A DNA stretch of 64,000 nt from Chlorobaculum sp. 24CR (GTDB lineage: Bacteria > Bacteroidota > Chlorobiia > Chlorobiales > Chlorobiaceae). The notes beneath the pieces were generated by a model that searched no databases, had not been told where the DNA came from, and saw only the letters and a list, made by a program, of their open reading frames with translations. Every line of letters begins with the position of its first letter. The stretch's first letter is position 1. Shown piece after piece: positions 9,385 to 19,544 of the stretch. The DNA lies in contig NZ_SDGU01000005.1 in assembly GCF_004118635.1 (NCBI RefSeq), forward strand, positions 34,374 to 98,373. The letters run 5' to 3'. The position numbers and the translations under genes are program-made.

Positions 9385-9765
9385 CGCAAAGTATGCTTAC
9401 TGGACTGATGCCTATGGTTAACGGTCGGAAATTACACGAAAAGAGAAGAATATAATAGCGATAGTCGAAAAAACTTCCGGAACCGGCCCGCGCGGCGGTG
9501 GCTGAAAGGGACGGGCACAAGACCCGTCCCTACAGTAGAGAGGTGGCAGGATAATCATGTTCATGGTTCGAGTGCGGTATCCAATCCCGACTTCGGGATG
9601 GCTCGCAATGGCGGTGGATGCGGGACATTGTCCCCATTGACTCGACACTTTCCTGAACTTTGAGTTCGGACGCCTTTTTATTATACTCCGGCGGTTGTAA
9701 AGTACGGCCATGAATTGTTAACTTTGGCGACGCTCTTCAAACATGATTTTCCAATACGACGCTGC
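9385..9765. other. Intergenic region between divergent ribBA and carB-C
   Basis: This 381-bp gap holds a GGGACGGG-CACAAGA-CCCGTCCC-CTAC hairpin at 9508-9530 (same family as 594-616) and a fragment resembling the ATTGCGAG-type repeat (about 9580-9613). An AT-rich stretch (TTTTTATTATACT near 9675) may hold the promoter of the downstream gene. No gene is apparent. Confidence 0.5.
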
Positions 9766-11622
<1,857 letters not shown>

Positions 11623-11648
11623 GTGTTTCGCTCGTTCTTTAAAGAAAA

Positions 11649-11742
11649 GGACTTCAGGGACAGCAAGGACTGAAGGGACAAAGAGCATTGAATCGCACTC
11701 CTTGCTGTCCCTGAAGTCCCTGATGTCCTTTGCGTCCCTTTC
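11649..11742. repeat. Period-9 repeat forming a 21-bp perfect hairpin
   Basis: GGACTTCAG, GGACAGCAA, GGACTGAAG and GGACAAAGA run from 11649 with a 9-bp period. GTCCCTGAA, GTCCCTGAT, GTCCTTTGC and GTCCCTTTC run from 11707 to 11742. Positions 11649-11669 and 11699-11719 are perfect 21-bp inverted repeats with a 29-nt loop. It lies 27 bp past the split-carB stop and could end or stabilise that transcript; no T-tract directly follows. Confidence 0.8.
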
Positions 11743-11820
11743 CTCTTCAATGTCGCCGCCGTTCATTATCTTGCCCCTGTTTGAAATTCAAGTCACCCGT
11801 CACCGACACCTGTTACTTCC

Positions 11821-12312
11821 ATGTCAACCTCACCGACCATCGCCGCTCTGCTCGACGAATCGATACAGCTCGAACTCAATCTCGCGAAGCTTTATACTCT
11901 TTTCAACGACCGGTTCGAAGAGGACGAGGAGTTCTGGTGGCAGCTCTCGATGGAGGAGCGCAGCCACGCCGCCCTGCTCCAGCAGGAGAAAAAGCAGCCG
12001 CAGCCGTTGCCGTTTTTTCCGGAAAATCTGCTCTCCAGAGACCTCGAAGCCCTGAAGGCGAACAACGCCCGCATCCTCGCCGAGGCGGAGCGCTTCGCCG
12101 CCTCGCCGTTCTCGCGGGAGGAGGCGCTGAACCTGGCGCTGCACATCGAAATGTCCGCCGGAGAGGCGCACTTCCAGGAGTTCATGGACAGCGACACCGG
12201 CTCCTTGACCGCCGATATTTTCAAACAGCTCGCCAGCGAAGACCAGAACCACGCAGTCCGCATCCGCGAGTACATGAAAGAACTGGGTGTCAAGGAAGAG
12301 AAACTCTCCTGA
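11821..12312 (+). CDS. Rubrerythrin/ferritin-like diiron protein
   Basis: This 163-residue all-helical protein has the ferritin-like spacing of metal ligands: an early glutamate (LDESIQLELNLAKLY), ExxH in SMEERSHAALLQ, glutamates in HIEMSAGEAHFQEF, and a last motif SEDQNHAVRIRE in which the usual ExxH appears as DxxH. There is no rubredoxin-type Cys domain. Proteins of this sort reduce peroxide or handle iron. A classical ferritin follows about 260 bp downstream. The exact reaction cannot be told from sequence. Confidence 0.72.
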   Translation: MSTSPTIAALLDESIQLELNLAKLYTLFNDRFEEDEEFWWQLSMEERSHAALLQQEKKQPQPLPFFPENLLSRDLEALKANNARILAEAERFAASPFSREEALNLALHIEMSAGEAHFQEFMDSDTGSLTADIFKQLASEDQNHAVRIREYMKELGVKEEKLS

Positions 12313-12575
12313 AAAACCCCGCCCGGATCGTCAGAACGCAAAGCTCAGCGAGGGTCTTGCGCTCACACGCTATTGTTGTCGCAGTCGAGGTTTCGATTGG
12401 GGCAACGATTCCGCCGGTCTCCCCCGTTACACCGAAACTCTCGTTTTATTGAGAAGAGCGAGTTGCCCTGCCAGTTCCTGAAAAGCCCTGCGCTGAAACG
12501 ATCAGCCGCCCGGCATGGTTGAAATGCCCTGACAGACAATCGCAAAACCAACCATCAGCAAAAAGAGGTGTACCC

Positions 12576-13070
12576 ATGCTCAGCAAAAAACTTCAGCAAG
12601 CGTTCAACGAACAGATCAACCACGAGATGGCTTCGGCCTACCTCTACCTGTCGATGGCCGCCTACGCCCACTCGATGAATCTTCCCGGCTTCGCACACTG
12701 GCTCGAACTCCAGTTCAAGGAGGAGCAGGGCCATGCTATGAAGCTCTACAAATTCGTCAACGAACGCGGCGTCAAGGTGGAGCTGCTCCCTATCGCCCAG
12801 CCGACGTCGGACTTCCAGTCCCCGGCGCACCTGTTCGAGGAGGTGCTGAACCACGAGCGCAAAATCACCGCGCTCATCAACAAGCTGTATGAAGCCGCCG
12901 TCGATGCCAAAGATTACGCGGCGCAGGTGCTTCTGCACTGGTTCATCGAAGAGCAGGTCGAGGAGGAGGCTGCCGCCAGCGAGATTCTCGGCACCATCAA
13001 AATGGCCGGAGAAAAGGGGCACGCACTCGTTATGATGGATCGCCAACTCGCCCGCCGCGGCATGAACTGA
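12576..13070 (+). CDS. ftnA: Ferritin (FtnA type)
   Basis: This 164-residue ferritin carries the ferroxidase ligands: E in [18 protein letters not shown], the EEQGHAMK ExxH motif, and E/Q residues in [11 protein letters not shown] and [10 protein letters not shown]. There are no heme-binding features of bacterioferritin. It would form a 24-subunit shell that oxidises and stores iron, fitting an organism heavy in Fe-S enzymes. ATG 12576 has a good AAAGAGGTG ribosome-binding site. A strong terminator follows at 13108. Confidence 0.95.
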   Translation: MLSKKLQQAFNEQINHEMASAYLYLSMAAYAHSMNLPGFAHWLELQFKEEQGHAMKLYKFVNERGVKVELLPIAQPTSDFQSPAHLFEEVLNHERKITALINKLYEAAVDAKDYAAQVLLHWFIEEQVEEEAAASEILGTIKMAGEKGHALVMMDRQLARRGMN

Positions 13071-13107
13071 TGCGCCGGCGAACGCTCCCTTCTTGCGATC
13101 AACACTC

Positions 13108-13138
13108 GAACCCTGGCATCCGCCGGGGTTCTTTTTTT
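13108..13138 (+). terminator. Rho-independent terminator after ferritin gene
   Basis: GAACCC (13108-13113) and GGGTTC pair around an 11-12-nt loop and are followed by a run of eight T. It lies about 38 bp past the ferritin stop. Confidence 0.85.
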
Positions 13139-13167
13139 GCACCCGGAGTCAGAAAAAAGCCGACACG

Positions 13168-14046
13168 CTACCGCTTGAGGGCGAGGTTGACGAAGCGGTG
13201 CGACCACCTGCCGTTCGCGCCGATGGTCAGCTCGCCGTACCGTTCGGGAGAGTAGCGGAAACTGCCGCCGTTGATAAAGTCCATGCCGCCAACCTGATAG
13301 ACCTGGAAACGGTGGAAGTGGCCGTGCAGCACCAGTTTCGCGCCGAGACCTTTCATCGCCCCGAGGTATTCGTCGCGATTCTTGAACTCCATGGTCCAGT
13401 CGAACGCCTGATCGACCAGCATACCGGTGCCATAGACCTTGTAGGCGTGGTGACAGAGGCCGATGACGAAACTTTCGTCGAGCGCCTGCCGGACATTCGG
13501 CTCCCGGAGCGCCTTGAGCGTTTCGTGCGAAACGCTGCCTCGCGCGCCGAGCGGATTGTCTGCTCCCGACCACGGATCGACCGTATTGACCGCCACGAAC
13601 GAGAGCGCAATCTGGCCAAAACGCATCACCTTGACAAAGGGCACGCCCGCCGCCTCTCCGCCGTCGCCGCTGATGAGCGGACGGAAAACGGCGTTGAACT
13701 GCCGGAGACGATGGTCAAGTCTTCGCTGACGGCTCCGGTCATCGGGATTGAGCGCGTTGTAAAAGCGCATCTCCTCTTCGAGGTCGATCAGGTCGTGATT
13801 GCCCGGTATCACCGTGGTTTTTGTCCAGTCGAACAGCCCGTGGCGCACCAGAGCGTCCCGGATGATCGTCCAGAGCACCGGTGAGGCGGTGTCGATCAGG
13901 TCGCCGGTCATCACGAGATGATCGTACCGGCGGCGAACGAACTCGGCAAACATGACGTCAAGCCTCGCTATCAGGTAACGATCGTTCTTGCTTGCAAAGT
14001 GCAGATCGGAAAGATGGGCGATAGTTACTTTCTTATCAAAGGACAC
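13168..14046 (-). CDS. Calcineurin-like metallophosphoesterase
   Basis: All motifs of the binuclear metallophosphoesterase fold are in order over 292 residues: HLSDLHF, MTGDLID, IPGNHDLID, LCHHAYK and LHGHFHRFQ. Such enzymes hydrolyse phosphomonoesters or phosphodiesters; the substrate here is unknown. No signal peptide is seen, so it is probably cytoplasmic. It stands alone between the convergent ferritin gene and the divergent glgP. Confidence 0.9.
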   Translation of the reverse strand: MSFDKKVTIAHLSDLHFASKNDRYLIARLDVMFAEFVRRRYDHLVMTGDLIDTASPVLWTIIRDALVRHGLFDWTKTTVIPGNHDLIDLEEEMRFYNALNPDDRSRQRRLDHRLRQFNAVFRPLISGDGGEAAGVPFVKVMRFGQIALSFVAVNTVDPWSGADNPLGARGSVSHETLKALREPNVRQALDESFVIGLCHHAYKVYGTGMLVDQAFDWTMEFKNRDEYLGAMKGLGAKLVLHGHFHRFQVYQVGGMDFINGGSFRYSPERYGELTIGANGRWSHRFVNLALKR

Positions 14047-14242
14047 CGTTGCACTGTTGATTTACGGATTGAAAGACTTAAATTCAGCAAGGTAACGAAT
14101 GAATCTGGCTGGATCGGAGCCGCCGTGAATCCCGATACCCCTTTGTTCATCCCCGCATCCTTTTCACGGATGCTCTCTGTAAGATACTCCGTTTTCTTAA
14201 CCTGCGCCACTTTCGGAACGTAGCAAAACCCGCAAATCCAAC

Positions 14243-16366
14243 ATGTCGAAAAATATCTCCGCTGTAAAAAAACTTTCCCGGAACCTCTGGTGGTCATGGG
14301 ACACCGATGCCAAATCGCTCTTCAAGAACCTGTCGCCGCTGCTCTGGGAACGGGTCAACCACAATCCGGTCGAGCTGCTTCGGCACATTTCAGCCGATGA
14401 ACTCGAAGCGCTCTGCTCGTGCGAACTGGGCGTCACGATCGACCAGGTGAGCAAACGGTTCGAGCAGTACATGGTCGAAAAAAACACCTGGGCCGCCCAG
14501 CACGCTCCGCAGCTCGTCTCCAACCCGGTCGCCTACTTCAGCGCCGAATTCGGCGTTCACGAGAGCCTCCGCATCTACTCGGGCGGCCTCGGCATTCTTT
14601 CGGGCGACCACATCAAATCGGCCAGTGACCTCGGCCTCAATTTCATCGGCATCACCCTCTTTTACAAAGAGGGCTATTTCCGCCAGCACCTGAACCAGGA
14701 CGGCTGGCAGAATGAGGATTACCCGCTGCAATACCCCGAAAGCCTGCCTATCGAAAAGGTCACGACCGCGGACGGCAAGGATCTGATTATCGAAATCACC
14801 ATCGCGCAGAGCACGGTGTTCGCCCAGGCATGGAGCCTGAAGGTCGGACGCGCCACGCTCTACCTGCTCGACACCAACATTCCGGTCAACGAAATGCACT
14901 ACCGGGATATTTGCTCGCGGGTCTATGGCGGCGACCAGAACATGCGCATCAACCAGGAGATTCTGCTCGGCATCGGCGGCGTCAAGCTGCTGAAGGCCCT
15001 GAAGCTCGAACCCGCCGTCTATCACATGAACGAGGGCCACTCCGCTTTCCTGACGCTCGAACTGCTTGCTGGCGAACTCGCCAGCGGGCGCTCTTTCGAC
15101 GAGGCGAAGGCCAAGGTCAAGGAGCAGTGCGTCTTTACCACCCACACGCCGGTTCCGGCGGGGCACGACCGTTTTTCTCGCGACATGATGCAATATACTT
15201 TCTCGAAGTACGTGGCGCTCTCCGGCATGGAGATGGAGGAGGTCTTGCGGCTCGGATCCGAAAATCCGGCAGACACTTCGGGACTGTTCACCATGACCGT
15301 GCTCGCCTTGCAGCTCTCCCGCTGCGCCAACGGCGTCTCGAAGCTGCACGGCGAAGTTTCACGCGAAATGTGGAAGCATCTGTACGGAACGGACGATCCA
15401 AAAGAGGTGCCGATCGGCCACATTACCAACGGCATCCATACCAAAAGCTGGAGCAGCGGCTACACCGAGCGCTTCTGGAGAAACCGTGCCGAAAGCATCG
15501 AAGAGTTGTTCGCCTCAAGGGAATCCGCAGAAGCGGTGCTGTCGAAAGTTTCCGACAGCGAGCTGTGGTGCCTGCGCTACCACCTGAAGCGCAACCTCAT
15601 GGACTACATCGCGCGCTACCTGTCGAACCAGCTCTACCATCAGCACCAGTACACCACGCCGTACAAACCGTGCGACTCTTCAAAATCGGCCAAGAGCGCG
15701 CTGTCGCCCGACGTGCTGACCATCGGTTTCGCCCGGCGCTTCGCCACCTACAAGCGCGCGCCGCTGATTTTCCAGGATCTCGACCGGCTCAACGCCATCG
15801 TCAACCACCCGAACATGCCGGTGCAGATCATCTTCGCAGGCAAGGCGCACCCGCACGACGATGCCGGAAAAGAGTACATCCGCCAGATCGTGGAGCACTC
15901 CCGCCGTCCGCAATTCCTCGGCAAGGTGGTCTTTCTTGAAAACTACAACATCGGCGTAGCCAAGCGGCTCGTGTCCGGCGTCGATGTCTGGCTCAACAAC
16001 CCCGTCAGGCCGATGGAGGCGAGCGGTACCTCCGGCCAGAAGACGGTGCTGCACGGCGGGCTGAACCTGAGCATCATGGACGGATGGTGGTGCGAGGCCT
16101 ACAACGGCACCAACGGCTGGTCGATCGGCCACGGCGAGGAGAATGAGAACTACGACGAGCAGTACGGCTTCGACGCGAACAGTCTCTACGAGGTGCTCGA
16201 ACACCAGATCATCCCGACCTTCTACGAGCGCAACGAGCACAACGTGCCGGTCAGGTGGCTGAAGAATATCCGCAATGCCATCGCTACCATCGCGCCGGTT
16301 TACAACACCGACCGCATGGTCAAGGAATATACCATGCGCTACTACCTCGAAGAGCCGCGCCCCTGA
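14243..16366 (+). CDS. glgP: Alpha-glucan (glycogen/starch) phosphorylase
   Basis: GlgP releases glucose-1-phosphate from stored alpha-1,4-glucan. The 707-residue protein belongs to the shorter bacterial GT35 type: it lacks the long N-terminal extension of E. coli GlgP but has YFSAEFGVHESLRIYSGGLG and the PLP-site region EASGTSGQKTVLHGGLNL with its lysine. Green sulfur bacteria store fixed carbon as glycogen, so this enzyme would mobilise it in the dark. pyrD follows after 17 bp and may be co-transcribed although unrelated in function. Confidence 0.94.
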   Translation: MSKNISAVKKLSRNLWWSWDTDAKSLFKNLSPLLWERVNHNPVELLRHISADELEALCSCELGVTIDQVSKRFEQYMVEKNTWAAQHAPQLVSNPVAYFSAEFGVHESLRIYSGGLGILSGDHIKSASDLGLNFIGITLFYKEGYFRQHLNQDGWQNEDYPLQYPESLPIEKVTTADGKDLIIEITIAQSTVFAQAWSLKVGRATLYLLDTNIPVNEMHYRDICSRVYGGDQNMRINQEILLGIGGVKLLKALKLEPAVYHMNEGHSAFLTLELLAGELASGRSFDEAKAKVKEQCVFTTHTPVPAGHDRFSRDMMQYTFSKYVALSGMEMEEVLRLGSENPADTSGLFTMTVLALQLSRCANGVSKLHGEVSREMWKHLYGTDDPKEVPIGHITNGIHTKSWSSGYTERFWRNRAESIEELFASRESAEAVLSKVSDSELWCLRYHLKRNLMDYIARYLSNQLYHQHQYTTPYKPCDSSKSAKSALSPDVLTIGFARRFATYKRAPLIFQDLDRLNAIVNHPNMPVQIIFAGKAHPHDDAGKEYIRQIVEHSRRPQFLGKVVFLENYNIGVAKRLVSGVDVWLNNPVRPMEASGTSGQKTVLHGGLNLSIMDGWWCEAYNGTNGWSIGHGEENENYDEQYGFDANSLYEVLEHQIIPTFYERNEHNVPVRWLKNIRNAIATIAPVYNTDRMVKEYTMRYYLEEPRP

Positions 16367-16383
16367 GCCATCGAAACAGCATT

Positions 16384-17328
16384 ATGATTTCACCTTCGAC
16401 AACAACAACCATGAACTCCCCTGCCGCCGTCAGTCTCGGCAGGGGACTCGACCTTCGCTCGCCGGTCATGCTCGCCTCCGGCACCGCTTCATACGGCCAG
16501 GAGCTTTCGCAGCTCTGCGACCTGACGAAAATCGGCGGCCTCGTCACCAAGGCGATCTCTCCCGAACCGCGCACCGGCAATCCGCCGCAGCGCATCGCCG
16601 AGACCTCGTGCGGCATGATCAATGCCATCGGTCTGGCCAACGTCGGCCTCGACAAATTTGTCTCGGACAAGGTTCCGTTTTTGCAGACGATTGGTACGCG
16701 GGTGATCGTCAACATCGCCGGAAAGTCGATTGACGACTACCGCCAGGTGGTCGAACGGCTCGACGCGGTCGAAGGCATCGCGGCCTACGAGTTGAACCTC
16801 TCGTGCCCGAACGTCAAGGGGGAGTGCATGATTATGGGGGTCAGCCCGGAGGCGACCCGCGAGATCGTCTCGACCTTGCGCAAGCTGACCGGGCGGCACC
16901 TGATGGTCAAGCTCACGCCGAACGTCACCTCGATCAGCGCGATCGCGATCGCCGCCGAACAGGCTGGCGCGGATTCGGTCTCGCTCATCAACACCGTGGT
17001 CGGCATGGCGGTCGATCACCGCACCCGCAAGCCGCTGCTGAAAAACGTAACCGGCGGCCTCTCAGGCCCGGCCATCAAGCCGATAGCGCTGGCCAAGGTG
17101 TGGGAGGTGTCGCGAGCCGTGAAGATTCCGGTGGTCGGCATGGGCGGCATCGCCTCGTTTGCCGATGCGATGGAGTTCCTGCTGGTGGGAGCCAGCGCGA
17201 TCCAGATCGGCACGATGAACTTCGTCTATCCCGACATCGGCGAAAAGATCGCTGTGGCGATTCACGAATTCTTCTCCGCGCCCGACGCTCCGGCATTTGA
17301 AGAGTACGTCGGCAGTTTGATCGTGTAA
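16384..17328 (+). CDS. pyrD: Dihydroorotate dehydrogenase, class 1 (1B-like)
   Basis: PyrD oxidises dihydroorotate to orotate in pyrimidine synthesis. The FMN-binding barrel shows NPPQRIAET, ELNLSCPNVKG with the catalytic cysteine typical of class 1 soluble enzymes (class 2 has serine), KLTPNV and GMGGIASFADAMEFL. Class 1B enzymes work with an iron-sulfur subunit PyrK, which is not in the window. ATG 16384 gives 314 residues; ATG 16411 (305 residues) is equally plausible, since neither has a clear ribosome-binding site. A perfect terminator follows. Confidence 0.93.
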   Translation: MISPSTTTTMNSPAAVSLGRGLDLRSPVMLASGTASYGQELSQLCDLTKIGGLVTKAISPEPRTGNPPQRIAETSCGMINAIGLANVGLDKFVSDKVPFLQTIGTRVIVNIAGKSIDDYRQVVERLDAVEGIAAYELNLSCPNVKGECMIMGVSPEATREIVSTLRKLTGRHLMVKLTPNVTSISAIAIAAEQAGADSVSLINTVVGMAVDHRTRKPLLKNVTGGLSGPAIKPIALAKVWEVSRAVKIPVVGMGGIASFADAMEFLLVGASAIQIGTMNFVYPDIGEKIAVAIHEFFSAPDAPAFEEYVGSLIV

Positions 17329-17332
17329 CGTC

Positions 17333-17397
17333 AAATAGGTCAAATAGGTCTTATAAGTCCTATACGACCTATACGACTTATAAGACCTATTTTTTTA
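17333..17397 (+). terminator. Intrinsic terminator built from a period-9 TATA/GAC repeat
   Basis: Units AAATAGGTC (twice), TTATAAGTC, CTATACGAC (twice), TTATAAGAC and CTATT run with exact 9-bp spacing from 17333. Positions 17343-17359 and 17375-17391 form a perfect 17-bp stem around a 15-nt loop and run straight into a T-tract. It therefore serves as a rho-independent terminator for pyrD while being a member of the period-9 family. Confidence 0.85.
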
Positions 17398-17424
17398 AAA
17401 CTCATTTACACCACCAAAAACACC

Positions 17425-17898
17425 ATGCGCATAGGAATCGGCATAGACGTTCACCAGTTTGCCGAAGGGCGCAAGCTCATCATCGGCGGGGTTGACGTTC
17501 CCTCCCCGGTCGGCCTTCTCGGCCACAGCGATGCCGACGTGCTCTTGCACGCCATTGCCGACGCCCTGCTCGGAGCGGCGGCCCTTGGCGACATCGGCAA
17601 GCACTTCCCCGACACCAGCCCCGACTACAAGGACATCGACAGCATGATTTTGCTGAAGCACGTTGGCAAGCTGCTGGCGCGCGAAGGGTACAAACCGGTC
17701 AACGTCGATGCCATGCTGCTGCTCGAAAAGCCGAAGATCGCCCCCTACATCGACGAGATGCGTCGCAACATCGCCCGCTGCCTCGACCTGGAGCTGAACG
17801 CCGTCTCGGTCAAAGCCACCACCAACGAAAAACTCGGCTACGTAGGCCGCCAGGAAGGCGCCTGCGCCCACGCCGTGTGTTTGATCGAAAACGCTTGA
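17425..17898 (+). CDS. ispF: 2-C-methyl-D-erythritol 2,4-cyclodiphosphate synthase
   Basis: IspF makes the cyclic diphosphate intermediate of the non-mevalonate isoprenoid pathway, which feeds the chlorophyll tails, quinones and carotenoids of a phototroph. The 157-residue protein shows the zinc motif GIGIDVHQF (D8, H10), [13 protein letters not shown] and [16 protein letters not shown]. Length and motifs are standard. It starts just after the period-9 terminator, so it has its own promoter or depends on readthrough. Confidence 0.97.
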   Translation: MRIGIGIDVHQFAEGRKLIIGGVDVPSPVGLLGHSDADVLLHAIADALLGAAALGDIGKHFPDTSPDYKDIDSMILLKHVGKLLAREGYKPVNVDAMLLLEKPKIAPYIDEMRRNIARCLDLELNAVSVKATTNEKLGYVGRQEGACAHAVCLIENA

Positions 17899-17922
17899 CA
17901 GCCCGGAATCGCGATCTCACAT

Positions 17923-17995
17923 TCAGGAGGGTTTTAACCCTCCTGACATTGAACATCTTACATTCTCTTCAGTTGCCCCGGTCTTCAGACCGGGG
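17923..17995. repeat. Two hairpins downstream of ispF
   Basis: TCAGGAGGGT and its inverted copy ACCCTCCTGA pair around TTTA at 17923-17946. About 30 bp later CCCCGGTCT-TC-AGACCGGGG (17976-17995) forms a second perfect hairpin. Neither is followed by a T-tract. They may be transcript-end structures or interspersed repeats; sequence alone does not decide. Confidence 0.45.
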
Positions 17996-18061
17996 TTGAC
18001 AAAGTGAACGCGCCCCCAATGCAAGAAAGAAATTCCGTTGCTTGTCCGCATTTCCTGTTCC

Positions 18062-18096
18062 TCCACCAAGTCCGCAACGCCCACTCAGTCCACCAT
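18062..18096. repeat. Period-9 repeat, GTCC half only
   Basis: TCCACCAA, GTCCGCAAC, GCCCACTCA and GTCCACCAT run with a 9-bp period to 18096, ending ten bases before the stop codon of the converging permease gene. No opposing GGAC half is obvious, so this is a half-element. Confidence 0.6.
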
Positions 18097-18105
18097 CTCA
18101 CATTT

Positions 18106-19377
18106 CTACCCCACCTCACCGCGAAGCACCTGCACGGGCAGATAGCTCGTGGCCTTTCTTGCCGGCCCTACTGACGAGATCACCGCAATCAGAATGCCGA
18201 AGCCGATCACGATCAGGTGCACGTCGGGAGTTTCAGCAACGAGCAGGCGGTCGGCGCTGACGACGCCCGCGCTCGATGGCGCGAAGCGGATTCTGCTGAT
18301 GAGGTCGCAGATCAGGTGCCCGATCGGGCTGCCAACCAGGACGCCGAAGGTGCCGATCAGCAACCCTTCGAGCATGAAAATGCGCGTGATGCTCTTGCGC
18401 TGCACGCCCATCGAGCGCAGAATGGCGATATCCTTCACCTTTTGCAGTACTACGGTCGTCATGACCGACGACACGCCAAGTCCGGCCACCACGAACACGA
18501 AGCTCACCAGCACCAGCGTGATCGTTCCATTGCGCTTGTAGAAATCGATCACGTTCTTGTTGCTTTCGCTCCAGCTCTTGGTGTCGTAGCCGGTCAGCTT
18601 CTCGATCCTCGCCGCAAGCGCGTCGGCCTGGCCAATATCGGCGATCCGCAGCCCGATGCCGGTGACGCTGTTCGCCGCCAGCGACTCCATTCGCTGCGCC
18701 AGCGCCAGATTGACGTAGGCCTCCCGGTCATCTTTGGTGTTAAAACCGCTCCTGAAGCGCCCCACCACCATGACCGGATATTCGTTCCCCGCCTTGTCCA
18801 CCAGCATAATCGTGTCGCGATACCTGGCCTTGAGCTTGTCGGCCAGTATCGAGCCGAGAATGATGCCGTTCGGCGTCCAACCCAGCTCGGTGAGCGCCTC
18901 GGAATCGAGCAGGTTTTTTTTCAGCCCGGCGATCTCGCCTTCGAGCGACGGCGAAACCCCTTTGGCGAAGCAGGGGGTGAAGCGATTCTTGTTGCGGGCG
19001 AGCAGCTTGCTGGTCACGTAGGGCGAAATATCGACAATCTCTTTTATCGGACTGATCGTCGCAATCACCTGGTTATAGTTCTTGATGACCACCTTGCGAT
19101 CGGTGGTCACGTTCTTGCGAACAAAAGCGACACGCCCCTGCATGATGCCGAGGAGGTTGTCGGGCACCTCCGGCACGATGCGATCCGCGCCGATGGTGAT
19201 GTGCGGCGCGACATCGATGAGCTTCAGGAAAACGCTCAGCGACGAACCCCGCGCTACCCCGATGGTGGTAATCATCATCGCCGAACCGACCGCCACGCCA
19301 AGCACCGTCAGAAAGGTCTGGCGCTTTCTCTCGCGCAAGTGCACCCAGGCAAAGCGAAGATGGTCGAGGAAGGTCAT
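18106..19377 (-). CDS. ABC transporter permease (FtsX/LolC-LolE/MacB type)
   Basis: This 423-residue protein has the FtsX-family layout: an N-terminal helix (QTFLTVLGVAVGSAMMITTI, about 20-40), a periplasmic domain of about 230 residues, then three C-terminal helices around 283-310, 332-360 and 385-405, with the conserved VKDIAILRSMGVQRKSI loop. Relatives extract lipoproteins or export small molecules with an ATPase partner. No ATP-binding gene is adjacent, so partner and cargo are unknown. Confidence 0.82.
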   Translation of the reverse strand: MTFLDHLRFAWVHLRERKRQTFLTVLGVAVGSAMMITTIGVARGSSLSVFLKLIDVAPHITIGADRIVPEVPDNLLGIMQGRVAFVRKNVTTDRKVVIKNYNQVIATISPIKEIVDISPYVTSKLLARNKNRFTPCFAKGVSPSLEGEIAGLKKNLLDSEALTELGWTPNGIILGSILADKLKARYRDTIMLVDKAGNEYPVMVVGRFRSGFNTKDDREAYVNLALAQRMESLAANSVTGIGLRIADIGQADALAARIEKLTGYDTKSWSESNKNVIDFYKRNGTITLVLVSFVFVVAGLGVSSVMTTVVLQKVKDIAILRSMGVQRKSITRIFMLEGLLIGTFGVLVGSPIGHLICDLISRIRFAPSSAGVVSADRLLVAETPDVHLIVIGFGILIAVISSVGPARKATSYLPVQVLRGEVG

Positions 19378-19544
19378 GTCTGAATGGATTCAGGGAATTC
19401 GACGCACCGTATTTCATCACGCAGCAATGAAATATCAGCCAAATACTCTATCTTGATCTTCATAAAACGCGCCGTGGCTTCACTGGTGTATTTAATGAAA
19501 TTAAGCCATCAAAACCTAACCTGAGCAACCGAGGAGAGAACAGC

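Noticed and set aside
7021-9408. 795-codon open frame antisense to glyA and ribBA
   Set aside because: It spans two well-identified genes and their junction, with low-complexity composition rich in H, V, E and R typical of shadow frames.
9385-9765. FMN riboswitch upstream of ribBA
   Set aside because: None of the conserved RFN-element segments is recognisable; the hairpin there belongs to a repeat family found elsewhere.
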